Origin: an uncultured Bacteroidales bacterium
GTDB taxonomy: Bacteria > Bacteroidota > Bacteroidia > Bacteroidales > F082
NCBI GenBank assembly: GCA_946185535.1
Contig: CAMHJX010000013.1
Span: 1 to 64,000, forward strand
Direction: 5' to 3'
Length of the DNA stretch: 64,000 nt
A model generated the notes under the pieces. The model made no database searches. It was not told the origin of the DNA and saw only the letters and a program-made list of their open reading frames with translations. A program made the position numbers and the translations under genes. Of the stretch, positions 1 through 8,999 are shown piece by piece (within the stretch, counting starts at the first letter, position 1; each line of letters opens with the position of its first letter).

Positions 1-1
1 C

Positions 2-2485
2 TTATTCCTGGTAATACACCCGCTTCACGCGCTGCGAGACGCGCGTCATGATTTCATAAGGAATGGTTTGGCATGCGCGGGCAATGTCGTTGATATCGTG
101 TTCGGCATCAAAGATGACCACCGTGTCGCCTTCTGTGGCTTCCACATCAGTCAAATCCAACATGCACATATCCATGCAAATGTCACCCACAACAGGCACC
201 TGACGACCATTGACGAAAAACTTTCCGTTGCCGTTACCCAAAAGGCGCGAAAGGCCGTCAGCATAACCGATGGGCACAATGCCTATAAGCATGTCATGCT
301 CAGCACGGCCATGACGGTTGTAGCCGATGCTGTCGCCCGCAGGAATGCGTTTGATTTGGTTGATGGTTGTCTTGAGCGACACCACAGGCTGCAACATGCC
401 TTTATCGGCTTCGCAAGTCGAAACACCATAAAGACCAATGCCCAAGCGTACCATATCGAACTGATACTGCGGAAAACGAGAGATTCCCGCTGTATTGAGA
501 ATATGCCTGATAGCTTGAGGGAAAGCCTCCCGAATCATCGCGCTGCCTTCCTCGAAACAATGGATTTGGCCCAAGGTGAAAGCATCCTCGGCAGGATTGT
601 CGGCCGTGGCCAAATGTGAAAACACGCTTTTTACGTGCAACATCGAATTGGATTGGATGCGACGGATAAGCTCGGGCAATTCAGCAATGGAGAAGCCCAG
701 TCGGTGCATGCCCGTATCGAGTTTGATATGCACATTCAAGGGATGCACCTCAGGCAAAGCAAGGTTCTCCAAGGCATTCTCGATAAACTCCAAGTTGCGA
801 AAGCTGAACACCTCAGGCTCAAGGTGGTATTTGATGATGTTGTCATAGCTGTTCACCTCGGGACTCATCACCATGATGGGTAGGTTGATGCCCGCACGGC
901 GCAATTCCACACCCTCATCGGCAAAAGCAACCGTAAGATAGTCAACATTATGGTATTGAAGCACGTTAGAGACCTCAAGATTGCCGCTGCCATAACCGAA
1001 AGCCTTCACCATCACCATCAACTTAGTCTCAGGTTTAATCTTAGAGCGAAAATGATTGAGATTATTAACCAAATGGTTGAAATTAATTTCCAAAACGGTT
1101 TCGTGCGCCTTCTCTTGTAGCTCCATGCCAATTTGCTCAAACTCAAAGGCACGTGCCCCTTTCAGCAGAATCGTCTGGTTGTTGAACTTCGAGAAGGGAA
1201 AATGCGCGAGAAAATCAGCAACATTGGGATAGAAATAGCATTCCATGTCGAAATTATTGGCCTGACGTGAGATTCCCTCGCCAATGCCAATCAGCATGTC
1301 GACACCTTTGGTTTTCAACAGTTGAGCTATTTCGGCATACAAATCCATCTCGTTGCGACCACTTTGTAGAATGTCGGACAGAATCACCACATTGCGTTGG
1401 TGCTGGTGCTGTTGCCTCATTGTATCCAAAGCGATGGACAACGAGTCGACATCGGAATTGTAGTAATCGTTGATGATAGTGCAATTGTTCATGCCCGCCT
1501 TGATTTCCAAGCGCATGGCGATGGAAGTCAACGAAAGCAGTCTTTCAGCAATGAGCTCAGGGCGCATCTTCATCAGCAGCCCAACAGCAATGCAGTGGAT
1601 GGCATTCTCGATAGAAGCCGCGTCAGCAAAGGGGATGGTAAACGACAGCAACACCCCCTTATAAAGGCATTGCACCTGACTCTGCTTCTCACCCACGGCA
1701 ACTTCCTTGACAAAGAGATCTGCTTCCTCAAATTTGCGGCTCCATGTAAAAAGCTTCACCTTGGAAGACACTCCAGAACGCATCACAACCTGTTGTATGT
1801 CAGAATAATCCATACAATATACTAATGAATCGGCCTTAGTGAAGAGGTTCATCTTTTCACCCACCTTTTGGGTATGATTGATAAAATTCTCTTCATGAGC
1901 TTGCCCGATATTGGTGAACACGCCAATAGTTGGACGAATGATGTCTTGTAAGGCCATCATTTCATCGGGTTCAGAAATGCCAGCCTCAAAGATGGCCAGT
2001 TCATTACTTTCACTCATCTGCCACACCGAAAGAGGCACACCCACCTGCGAGTTGTAACTTTTAGGACTGCGCACAATATTGTAGTCGGGACTGAGCATCT
2101 GATAGAGCCATTCCTTGACGATGGTCTTGCCATTGCTGCCCGTGATACCGATGACAGGAATATTAAACTGTTGGCGATGATAAGAGGCCAACGCCTGCAA
2201 GGCTTTCAGTGTGTCAGCCACAACAATGAACGCGGCTTCGGAGCATGATGCCTCGGGACGTTGCTTCACCACAAATGCCCTGACCCCTTTCTCATAAAGC
2301 TCCTCAATATACTTATGGCCGTCGTTGCGATGGCTCTTCAAGGCAAAAAATAAGGCTTGGTTGGGATCCATAAGGTGACGGCTGTCGATAAGCAAATCAC
2401 TGATTTTGCGTTCATCTGAGGCTCCAATGAGCTGCCCATTGACGATTTCCGCAACCTTCTGCAAGGAATAAAACTGGTGCTGCAT
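2..2485 (-). CDS. murF-alr: Bifunctional MurF ligase / alanine racemase
   Basis: The 827-residue protein joins two cytoplasmic peptidoglycan enzymes. Residues 1 to about 455 are MurF, which adds D-Ala-D-Ala to UDP-MurNAc-tripeptide; the ATP loop GITGSNGKT is at 113-121, and NDYYNSDVDS near 339 matches the conserved MurF Asn-rich motif. From about 463 the protein is a type III-fold alanine racemase, with the PLP lysine in MVKAFGYG (about K494) and the C-terminal GDICMDM motif. The fusion supplies and consumes D-alanine in one chain and is known from Bacteroidota. The stop TAA lies at the very edge of the window, so the gene is complete. It is divergent from pssA and shares a palindromic promoter region with it. 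Confidence 0.96.
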   Translation of the reverse strand: MQHQFYSLQKVAEIVNGQLIGASDERKISDLLIDSRHLMDPNQALFFALKSHRNDGHKYIEELYEKGVRAFVVKQRPEASCSEAAFIVVADTLKALQALASYHRQQFNIPVIGITGSNGKTIVKEWLYQMLSPDYNIVRSPKSYNSQVGVPLSVWQMSESNELAIFEAGISEPDEMMALQDIIRPTIGVFTNIGQAHEENFINHTQKVGEKMNLFTKADSLVYCMDYSDIQQVVMRSGVSSKVKLFTWSRKFEEADLFVKEVAVGEKQSQVQCLYKGVLLSFTIPFADAASIENAIHCIAVGLLMKMRPELIAERLLSLTSIAMRLEIKAGMNNCTIINDYYNSDVDSLSIALDTMRQQHQHQRNVVILSDILQSGRNEMDLYAEIAQLLKTKGVDMLIGIGEGISRQANNFDMECYFYPNVADFLAHFPFSKFNNQTILLKGARAFEFEQIGMELQEKAHETVLEINFNHLVNNLNHFRSKIKPETKLMVMVKAFGYGSGNLEVSNVLQYHNVDYLTVAFADEGVELRRAGINLPIMVMSPEVNSYDNIIKYHLEPEVFSFRNLEFIENALENLALPEVHPLNVHIKLDTGMHRLGFSIAELPELIRRIQSNSMLHVKSVFSHLATADNPAEDAFTLGQIHCFEEGSAMIREAFPQAIRHILNTAGISRFPQYQFDMVRLGIGLYGVSTCEADKGMLQPVVSLKTTINQIKRIPAGDSIGYNRHGRAEHDMLIGIVPIGYADGLSRLLGNGNGKFFVNGRQVPVVGDICMDMCMLDLTDVEATEGDTVVIFDAEHDINDIARACQTIPYEIMTRVSQRVKRVYYQE

Positions 2486-2497
2486 AAATCGATTTAG

Positions 2498-2550
2498 ATT
2501 TTGTGCAAAGGTAGCGCTTTTTTGAAAAAAGCGCTACCTTTGCACAAAAT
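2498..2550. promoter_or_regulatory. Perfect palindromic bidirectional promoter, murF-alr / pssA
   Basis: A 26-bp arm (2498-2523) is repeated exactly in inverse orientation at 2525-2550, with one G between. Each arm contains the Bacteroidota -7 box TACCTTTG, at 2535-2542 for pssA and 2506-2513 on the other strand for murF-alr. The starts lie 17 and 21 bases downstream of the boxes. A -33 TTG is not at the usual distance on either side. The perfect symmetry could also be an operator or an RNA hairpin. Confidence 0.75.
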
Positions 2551-2558
2551 AAAACGCC

Positions 2559-3272
2559 ATGTCCCTCAAGCAACACATTCCCAACGCCATCACCTGCGGC
2601 AACCTGGTTTCGGGCTGCCTCTCCATCCTTTTCGTCGCCTTCGGTATGCCCGTCAAGGCGGCCGTCATGATCTTTGTGGCTGGTCTCTTCGACTTCTTCG
2701 ATGGCTTTGCAGCGCGCCTGCTCCATGCCCATTCGCCCATTGGTGCCGACTTGGACTCGTTGGCCGATGTGGTTTCGTCGGGTGTGGCCCCCGGATTCAT
2801 CATGTATTGGCTGATGGCCCATGCCTTTGACCTGCCCTCAGTCACTCTATATGGAGTTTACGTGTTGCCTTGCTTGGCATTTCTGTTACCCGTATTTTCG
2901 GCCATCCGTTTGGCGAAATTCAATGTCGACGACACACAAAAGACCTCGTTTCGTGGTTTGCCTGCTCCAGGCATGGCCATCTTCATCGCTTCACTCCCCT
3001 TGGCACTTGGCCAAGTGGGACACCTTGTCGATGGAGCTTTGGGCTATTGGTGCTGCCTTGGCATCACGCTCATCTTCTCGTTCATGATGGTGAGCCGTTT
3101 GCGTTTCTTCTCATTCAAGATGAAGTCGGCAAAATGGAAAGGCAACGAAGTCAGGTGGATTTTCCTCATCGTCGCCGTAGTTGCGGTGGCCGTGTTCCGC
3201 CTAGTGGCCTTGCCTTTCGTGATGGTGTTTTATGTTTTGCTGTCGGTATGTTTTGCCAGCAAAATGGAGTGA
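2559..3272 (+). CDS. pssA: CDP-diacylglycerol-serine O-phosphatidyltransferase
   Basis: This 237-residue membrane enzyme makes phosphatidylserine from CDP-diacylglycerol and serine, the route to phosphatidylethanolamine. The CDP-alcohol phosphotransferase motif is complete: D45-x2-D48-G49-x2-A52-R53-x8-G62-x3-D66-x3-D70. Several hydrophobic segments follow (for example around 85-110, 135-150 and 160-180), plus a C-terminal pair near 195-230. The length fits the short bacterial PssA form. The related enzyme PgsA shares the motif, but the N-terminal ITCGNLVSGC pattern is typical of PssA. It is divergently transcribed from murF-alr and convergent with lptB. Confidence 0.9.
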   Translation: MSLKQHIPNAITCGNLVSGCLSILFVAFGMPVKAAVMIFVAGLFDFFDGFAARLLHAHSPIGADLDSLADVVSSGVAPGFIMYWLMAHAFDLPSVTLYGVYVLPCLAFLLPVFSAIRLAKFNVDDTQKTSFRGLPAPGMAIFIASLPLALGQVGHLVDGALGYWCCLGITLIFSFMMVSRLRFFSFKMKSAKWKGNEVRWIFLIVAVVAVAVFRLVALPFVMVFYVLLSVCFASKME

Positions 3273-3274
3273 TA

Positions 3275-3401
3275 GAGATTCCCTTCGGGAAAGGCAATTC
3301 ACTTGTTTTACATGCGGCGGCTTGTGACGTTTACGGATCGTTTACGTAGTATGCCGCCGCTTTTGAATTAATGACTGCACTCCATTCCCGCAGGGAATCT
3401 C
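3275..3401. repeat. MITE/REP-like palindromic element, copy 1
   Basis: The 127-bp element fills the gap between the converging stops of pssA and lptB. Its outer arms (3275-3291 and 3385-3401) match at 16 of 17 positions, and each arm is itself a small palindrome of the GATTCCC..GGGAAT type. Inner arms GCGGCGGC (3314-3321) and GCCGCCGC (3353-3360) pair perfectly. Related copies lie at 12581-12710 and 55705-55835. It could act as a two-way terminator here. Confidence 0.8.
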
Positions 3402-4139
3402 CTACATTTCCTTCTTGTGCAATATGAAATTATGCCCCAAATACACTTCACGGACATGCTCATCGGCAGCCAACTGCTCGGGTGAGCCCGACATAAGCAC
3501 CTTGCCGTCGAAAAGCAGGTAGGCTCGGTCGGTGATACTCAAGGTTTCATGCACGTTGTGGTCAGTGATGAGCACACCGATGTTCTTCCTTTTCAACTTG
3601 AAGATGATGCGCTGGATGTCCTCCACAGCAATAGGGTCAACGCCAGCGAAAGGCTCATCCAAAAGGATGAAGTTAGGGTCGACGGCCAAGGCACGAGCAA
3701 TCTCGGTGCGGCGACGCTCACCACCCGAAAGCTGTATGCCCTTGCTCTTGCGCACATGCTGCAAGCCGAACTCATCAAGCAAGCCCTCCAACTTCTCGAC
3801 TTGCTGCTGTTTCGTGAGACCTTTCTTGAACTGCATCACAGAGGCGATGTTGTCCTCCACGCTCATCTGGCGGAACACCGAGGCTTCCTGCGCCAAATAA
3901 CCGATGCCTATTTGAGCGCGGCGGTACATGGGCAAGTCGGAGATGTCTTGATCCTCAAGGAACACCTTGCCAGAATAAGGCTTGATGAGCCCTACCACCA
4001 TATAGAACGTAGTCGTCTTGCCAGCCCCGTTGGGGCCCAACAGACCGACAATCTCACCCTGTTCCAATTCAACATTCACCTTGTTGACCACGGTGCGTTG
4101 ACCGTATTTCTTGACCAAATCTTCAGTTCTTAGCTTCAT
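3402..4139 (-). CDS. lptB: LPS export ABC transporter ATPase LptB
   Basis: This 245-residue cytoplasmic ATPase drives lipopolysaccharide extraction from the inner membrane with LptF/G. Walker A GPNGAGKT is at 35-42, the Q-loop at YLAQEAS (81-87), the signature LSGGERRRTEIA at 137-148, and Walker B FILLDE ends at the catalytic E162. The LSGGERRR(V/T)EIARAL signature and the GVDPIAVEDIQ stretch are characteristic of LptB rather than of other ABC ATPases. The upstream neighbour on the same strand is kdsD, another LPS gene, so the two probably form an LPS operon, with a 69-bp gap holding a REP-like sequence. Confidence 0.93.
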   Translation of the reverse strand: MKLRTEDLVKKYGQRTVVNKVNVELEQGEIVGLLGPNGAGKTTTFYMVVGLIKPYSGKVFLEDQDISDLPMYRRAQIGIGYLAQEASVFRQMSVEDNIASVMQFKKGLTKQQQVEKLEGLLDEFGLQHVRKSKGIQLSGGERRRTEIARALAVDPNFILLDEPFAGVDPIAVEDIQRIIFKLKRKNIGVLITDHNVHETLSITDRAYLLFDGKVLMSGSPEQLAADEHVREVYLGHNFILHKKEM

Positions 4140-4176
4140 CTTCAGTTATCAGTTATTCAGTTATTCAGTTGCCGCA

Positions 4177-4200
4177 GGTCCCTGAGCCTGTCGAAGGACC
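4177..4200. repeat. REP-like palindrome, single copy
   Basis: The 24-bp sequence begins GGTCCCTGAGCC and ends TGTCGAAGGACC, with inverted GGTCC/GGACC tips. Related sequences form a head-to-head pair at 9000-9067. It lies in the 69-bp gap between lptB and kdsD, next to a short degenerate TCAGTTAT repeat (4143-4170). Very similar CCTTCGACAGGCTCAGGG palindromes are dispersed in many bacterial genomes. Confidence 0.6.
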
Positions 4201-4208
4201 GTCTCATT

Positions 4209-5174
4209 TCAAAATATCCCTTCCTTCAATATATCATGCAAATGGATAATTCCCAAATATTTCCCCTCATGCACCACAGGCAATTGCGTGATGCTGTTCT
4301 CCCGCATCTTGTGCAAGGCATCCACCACCAAGGCATCCTCGTCGATGGTCTTGGGGTTGGAGGTCATGATTTGTGCGGCCTTCACCTGCTCGATGTTGGG
4401 GTATTTCATCAGCATGCGGCGCAGGTCTCCGTCAGTGATGATGCCCAACAGTTGTCCGCTCTCCATCACCACAGTGGCACCCAAGCGTTTGTGGGTCATC
4501 TCAATGATGACGCGAGTGAGGTTGTCGTCGGGGCCCACCTCGGGACGCTCGTTCCTAACATAAAGGTCTTTCACACGGAGATAGAGTTGCTTGCCCAACG
4601 CCCCGCCTGGATGGAACTTAGCAAAATCATCGGTGGAGAAACCGCGACACCTCATTAATATTAATGCAAGTGCATCGCCCATGACGAGTTGGGCTGTTGT
4701 ACTGCTGGTTGGTGCCAAACTGCCCGGAATGGCTTCCTCATCCACGGTCACATCAAGGACATAGTCGGCCTGTGAGGCAAGATACGACTGGCGGTTGCCC
4801 ACCATGGCCACAATCTTGTTGCCCCGCAACTTGATGAGCGGCACCAGCATCTTGATTTCAGGCGTCTCGCCGCTTTTCGAGAGAATCACAACGATATCAC
4901 CCTCACGGACAATGCCCAAGTCTCCGTGGATGGCATCGGCGGCGTGCATAAACACTGCCGTGGTGCCCGTCGAATTCATCGTAGCCACAATCTTTTGAGC
5001 GATGATAGCACTCTTCCCTATACCCGAAAACACCAAATTTCCTTTGTTTTCAAGTGCCAATGCCACAACTTCGGCAAAATCGTCGTCCAATTTCGCTTTT
5101 AGTCCAATGACTGCATTCGCTTCATTCTCAATAATTTGAGAGGCAAATCGAATTATTTCTCCTTTTTTTGTCAT
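4209..5174 (-). CDS. kdsD: Arabinose-5-phosphate isomerase, KpsF/GutQ family
   Basis: The 321-residue enzyme converts ribulose-5-phosphate to arabinose-5-phosphate, the first step of Kdo synthesis for LPS. It has an N-terminal SIS sugar-isomerase domain (about 40-175) with SGIGKS (50-55), the DAIHGDLG segment near 80-87 and the phosphate-binding LSKSGETPE near 98-106. Two CBS domains follow (about 205-260 and 270-321; TDGDLRR and LHDIL motifs). The domain order and length match KdsD/KpsF. The start ATG is preceded by a GAGAAAAG ribosome-binding stretch. It lies upstream of lptB on the same strand and diverges from recQ. Confidence 0.93.
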   Translation of the reverse strand: MTKKGEIIRFASQIIENEANAVIGLKAKLDDDFAEVVALALENKGNLVFSGIGKSAIIAQKIVATMNSTGTTAVFMHAADAIHGDLGIVREGDIVVILSKSGETPEIKMLVPLIKLRGNKIVAMVGNRQSYLASQADYVLDVTVDEEAIPGSLAPTSSTTAQLVMGDALALILMRCRGFSTDDFAKFHPGGALGKQLYLRVKDLYVRNERPEVGPDDNLTRVIIEMTHKRLGATVVMESGQLLGIITDGDLRRMLMKYPNIEQVKAAQIMTSNPKTIDEDALVVDALHKMRENSITQLPVVHEGKYLGIIHLHDILKEGIF

Positions 5175-5191
5175 CTTTTCTCAAAAATTAC

Positions 5192-5223
5192 TTGCGCCGT
5201 ATTGGTTAAATACTATAACTTTG
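5192..5223 (+). promoter_or_regulatory. Promoter of recQ
   Basis: The -7 box TAACTTTG is at 5216-5223 and a TTG is at 5192-5194, 21 bases upstream. The same TTG-N21-TAnnTTTG layout precedes the polyprenyl synthase gene. The transcript would have a leader of about 100 bases before the chosen recQ start. Confidence 0.65.
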
Positions 5224-5326
5224 TCTTTGCTGATTGGGGAGAAAACTCTCTTTGGCAATAACGCAGTTTTTCAAAACAGATTGCAAAATAACGCAAAAAT
5301 TCGGACAATACCAAAAGGAGGAAATC

Positions 5327-7534
5327 ATGGCAAAAAAAGAAGACCTTGAGATTCACAAACTGTTGAAGAATGTTTTCGGTTTCGACCAGTTCAAAGGAAA
5401 CCAGGAAGAGATCATCAAAAGCATCCTTGGCGGTAACAACACCTTCGTTCTGATGCCCACGGGTGGCGGCAAATCGCTGTGCTACCAATTGCCGGCGTTG
5501 ATGTCGAAAGGCACTGCAATTGTTGTTTCGCCTCTCATCGCCCTAATGAAAAACCAAGTCGACATGATCCGCAACTTTGGCACCGAGCTGGGCATCGCCC
5601 ATGTGATGAACTCATCGCTCTCGAAAGCCGAACTGCTTGAGGTGAAGGAAGACTTGAAGAGTGGTAAGACCAAACTGCTTTACGTGGCACCCGAGTCGCT
5701 CACCAAAGAGGAGACGACCGAATTTCTGCGTGGCCTCAAGATTTCGTTTATTGCCATCGATGAGGCGCACTGCATCTCGGAGTGGGGTCACGACTTCCGC
5801 CCCGAATATCGCCGTCTGCGCCCCATTATCAATGCCATCGACGAAACCCTTCCCATCATCGCCCTGACGGCCACTGCCACCGTAAAGGTGCAAAACGACA
5901 TCATGAAAAACCTTGAAATCATGGATGCCAAGGTCTTCAAGTCGTCGTTCGACCGTCCCAACCTCTATTACGAGGTACGTCCCAAGACCAAAGACGTCAT
6001 CAAGGACATCATCAAATACATCAAGCAGAACCCGGGCAAATCAGGCATCGTGTACTGCCTCAGCCGCAAGAAGGTGGAAGAACTGGCCGAGACGCTCGTC
6101 GTCAACGGCATCCGCGCCCTGCCTTACCACGCCGGCCTCGACAGCCAGACACGTAAGGAGAACCAAGACAAGTTCCTTATGGAGGAGGTCGACGTCATCG
6201 TGGCCACCATCGCTTTCGGCATGGGCATCGACAAGCCAGACGTGCGCTTCGTCATCCACCACGACATCCCCAAGAGCCTCGAAGGCTACTATCAAGAGAC
6301 AGGTCGTGCGGGTCGCGACGGCGGCGAAGGCAACTGCATCGCTTTCTACGATTACGAGGACATCCACAAACTGGAAAAGTTCAACAAAGGAAAGAACGTG
6401 GCCGAACAGGAAATCGCCCGCGAACTGCTGAATGAAACTGTAACCTACGCAGAATCAGCCGTTTGCCGCCACAAACTCCTACTCCACTATTTCGGCGAGG
6501 AATACAACAAGGAGAACTGCGGCTCATGCGATAACTGCCGCTTCCCAAAGGAGAAATTCGACGGCAAGGAAGACCTCAAGCTCGTGCTCGAAGCCGTGGA
6601 AGACACCAAACAGCTCTTCAAGACCAAGCACATCGCTGAACTGCTGGCCGGCAAACTCACTGGCGACATCAAGGCGGCAAAGCAAGAAAACAACGAGTTC
6701 TTCGGTGCTGGCGACGAACATGACGACAAATATTGGACCGCTGTCATCCGCCAGGCTTTGGTCAACAAGCTGCTGTCGAAGGACATCGAGAACTATGGTA
6801 TCCTGAAAATCACCAAGGAGGGTAAGAACTTCATCAAGAAGCCTTACACCATCATGCTCGTCAAGGACCACGACTACGAGAACACTGACGACGACGATCC
6901 GGAGACCATGGCAGCCATGGGCGCCAATAAGGACGGCGGCGCCGACAAGACCCTCTTTGCCTTGCTGAAAGACCTACGCAAGACCATCGCCAAACAAAAT
7001 GGTCTGCCTCCATTCGTCATCTTCCAAGACCCATCGTTGGAAGACATGGCCATCCAATACCCCATCACCAAGGAGGAAATGACCCAAATCGCGGGCGTGG
7101 GCGCAGGCAAGGCCGAAAAATTCGGAGAGCCTTTCATCAAGCTCATCAAAGAGTATGTGGAAGAGAACGAAATCACCCGCCCGAACGACATGGTGGTGAA
7201 GTCGGTAGTCAACAACTCCGCACTCAAGATCGGCATCATCCAAAACATCGACAAGAAAATCCCGCTAGAAGACATCGCCTATGGCAAGGGCTTGGAATTC
7301 GACGAGTTGTTGTCGGAAATTGAGAGCATCGTGTCGAGCGGCACCCATCTCGACATCAACTATTATATCGAGGAGAATATCGACATCTATCACCAGCAAG
7401 ACATCCTTGATTACTTCCAAGAGGCCGAATCGGATGATGTGCAGGCCGCCCTACGTGAGCTTGGTGAAGACGAATATGAAGAGGAAGAAGTGCGCCTGAT
7501 GCGTATTAAGTTTTTGTCGGATGTGGGTAACTAA
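5327..7534 (+). CDS. recQ: ATP-dependent DNA helicase RecQ
   Basis: The 735-residue 3'-5' helicase acts in recombination and replication repair. It shows motif I PTGGGKS near 44-50, the DEAH box IDEAHCISEWGHDFRP at about 144, the TATAT motif III, motif VI QETGRAGRDG, a zinc-binding RQC cluster (CRH near 381, then CGSCDNC near 398-404), and an HRDC domain (about 542-610). A C-terminal extension of roughly 100 residues carries a helical module and an acidic tail. I chose the ATG at 5327 because the strong ribosome-binding site AAGGAGG lies at 5315-5321; a TTG at 5234 in the same frame would add 31 residues without homology. The lipoprotein gene downstream begins 6 bases after the stop. Confidence 0.95.
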   Translation: MAKKEDLEIHKLLKNVFGFDQFKGNQEEIIKSILGGNNTFVLMPTGGGKSLCYQLPALMSKGTAIVVSPLIALMKNQVDMIRNFGTELGIAHVMNSSLSKAELLEVKEDLKSGKTKLLYVAPESLTKEETTEFLRGLKISFIAIDEAHCISEWGHDFRPEYRRLRPIINAIDETLPIIALTATATVKVQNDIMKNLEIMDAKVFKSSFDRPNLYYEVRPKTKDVIKDIIKYIKQNPGKSGIVYCLSRKKVEELAETLVVNGIRALPYHAGLDSQTRKENQDKFLMEEVDVIVATIAFGMGIDKPDVRFVIHHDIPKSLEGYYQETGRAGRDGGEGNCIAFYDYEDIHKLEKFNKGKNVAEQEIARELLNETVTYAESAVCRHKLLLHYFGEEYNKENCGSCDNCRFPKEKFDGKEDLKLVLEAVEDTKQLFKTKHIAELLAGKLTGDIKAAKQENNEFFGAGDEHDDKYWTAVIRQALVNKLLSKDIENYGILKITKEGKNFIKKPYTIMLVKDHDYENTDDDDPETMAAMGANKDGGADKTLFALLKDLRKTIAKQNGLPPFVIFQDPSLEDMAIQYPITKEEMTQIAGVGAGKAEKFGEPFIKLIKEYVEENEITRPNDMVVKSVVNNSALKIGIIQNIDKKIPLEDIAYGKGLEFDELLSEIESIVSSGTHLDINYYIEENIDIYHQQDILDYFQEAESDDVQAALRELGEDEYEEEEVRLMRIKFLSDVGN

Positions 7535-7540
7535 TTGGGA

Positions 7541-7945
7541 ATGAAAAAACTATACTTTTTTATTCTGCTCTTTCTCCTTGTGACCGCCTGCGGTCACAAG
7601 GAGAAAAGTTTTATGCCCGAGCGGCTGCTCACGGAGCAAGAAATGATTGATGTGTTGACCGATGTGCAAATCATCGAGGCTGACATCAACTACCAAAAAT
7701 CCAAAGAGCGTGACCAGAAAGAGGAAGATTCAGTCAAAATCGCCCCGAAAGACTATAACAAGATGACGAGGGAATACTACGACCAATTCTTCGAGCATTA
7801 TGGCATCACGGACAGCATTTTTGTGCAAAACATAAGGTTTTATTCCACACAACCCGAGGTGCTGGAACGCATTATGGACTCGGTAATGAACCGATTGGAC
7901 AAGGAGAAATCTACTTCTTCAGCTCCGACGCAATCAAATCATTAA
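7541..7945 (+). CDS. DUF4296-type lipoprotein
   Basis: This 134-residue lipoprotein has a signal peptide with lipobox LVTAC (acylated C17). The rest is a small acidic, mostly helical domain with LLTEQEMIDVLTDVQIIEA and the YYDQFFEHYGIT segment, which fits the Bacteroidota DUF4296 family; its function is unknown. The ATG is 6 bases after recQ, so the two are probably cotranscribed. Bases 7571-7606 of the coding region form a perfect 17-bp inverted repeat around the lipobox codons. The 3' end overlaps the converging lipoprotein gene by 35 bp. Confidence 0.75.
   Translation: MKKLYFFILLFLLVTACGHKEKSFMPERLLTEQEMIDVLTDVQIIEADINYQKSKERDQKEEDSVKIAPKDYNKMTREYYDQFFEHYGITDSIFVQNIRFYSTQPEVLERIMDSVMNRLDKEKSTSSAPTQSNH
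7571..7606 (+). repeat. Perfect inverted repeat inside the lipoprotein gene
   Basis: The arms 7571-7587 and 7590-7606 are exact inverse copies of 17 bp separated by only CT. The hairpin lies 30 bases inside the DUF4296 lipoprotein gene, over the codons for the end of the signal peptide. It could affect translation or mRNA stability of the recQ-lipoprotein transcript. Confidence 0.8.
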
Positions 7946-8966
7946 GTTTTCGCGCGGCATCAATCAACATGCTCTCGTCCGTCGGGACGGGAACAGGATG
8001 GCTGTTGAGACGGCTCAAAGTCTCCGCCGAGCAGGCCTCGCGGTTGCCCTTGATGGTGGTGTAGTCGTTCTTGAAGGTGGATTTCACCTCGAACGGCACT
8101 GATGCCAGCGAGCGATAGCCGTAGGCATCGTAATACTTTATCGCTCCTGAAACAGTAACGGTTTTGTTTTGCGAGTGGTCAGTCACTTCAACGGTTTTGC
8201 CTCCATTGGTTTCCTTGAAGGTCACCTCGTCGAGGCGGTCGGGAGTGACTTGGATGTCGTTGATGACAACCCTCACCTCGGCATCGTCGCTCTTCAAGTG
8301 CATACGGTGTGTGGCAGGCACCACATTGGCTGGCACTTCACCTTCGTCAAAATGCAGCACAACATCAACGAAATCGCGTAACAGCGGACGCTCGTCGTCG
8401 TTATCGACCGATACCAGAACGCGTTCGGACTGGCGCAGCAGACTTTTCTTCTGCAACTCGGGCAGGCTACTGTTGTCCTTGTTGGTATGCCATAGCTGTT
8501 CGATATAGTTGTCCGCCTCAAGGGCATCTACAGGTGTGCCCGTATTAAGGAGTTGGTTGGCTTTGGCTAGCAAGAAAGCCTCTGCCTTGTTGAGGGCGAT
8601 GGTCATATCCTCATCAAGGTCAAGATTCACGTAATTCATGCCGTTTTTCACCTTGGTCGGGAAGCATTTCAAAGCATCATTGCGGCCTTTCATACTGCAA
8701 TAACGTTGATAGATTTCAGGCCAAACATCGGGCTGACCGGAAGCTTTCAAGGCTTGGATGCGCTCATGGTCGGCTTGGTTGGCCTTATGATAGGATGCTG
8801 CCACCATATTGATACGACTGGCGTTCATGTCGCCATCGCAGATGTCGGGTGCCAGACGCTGGATGACCTGGTCATATTCTTGGGCTTCATAGAGTTTCTT
8901 GGTCGTGTTGCAGGCTGTCAACATTGCGCCGAGCAACAGCATAGGAATCAGTCGGAGGTATTTCAT
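7911..8966 (-). CDS. Lipoprotein of unknown function
   Basis: The 351-residue protein begins MKYLRLIPMLLLGAMLTAC, a type II signal peptide with lipobox LTAC (C19). I chose this start rather than one 10 codons upstream because the signal peptide begins here. The N-terminal half is helical and TPR-like (KLYEAQEYDQVIQRLAPD, then MVAASYHKANQADHERIQALK). The C-terminal half is beta-rich with TVTVSGAIKYYDAYG and resembles an extracellular domain. I do not recognise the family. The 3' end overlaps the DUF4296 gene by 35 bp in convergent orientation, which is unusual for two genes that both look intact. Confidence 0.75.
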   Translation of the reverse strand: MKYLRLIPMLLLGAMLTACNTTKKLYEAQEYDQVIQRLAPDICDGDMNASRINMVAASYHKANQADHERIQALKASGQPDVWPEIYQRYCSMKGRNDALKCFPTKVKNGMNYVNLDLDEDMTIALNKAEAFLLAKANQLLNTGTPVDALEADNYIEQLWHTNKDNSSLPELQKKSLLRQSERVLVSVDNDDERPLLRDFVDVVLHFDEGEVPANVVPATHRMHLKSDDAEVRVVINDIQVTPDRLDEVTFKETNGGKTVEVTDHSQNKTVTVSGAIKYYDAYGYRSLASVPFEVKSTFKNDYTTIKGNREACSAETLSRLNSHPVPVPTDESMLIDAARKLNDLIASELKK

Positions 8967-8999
8967 CGATTTTCTGTTTTGATACAATTTGAACATACG

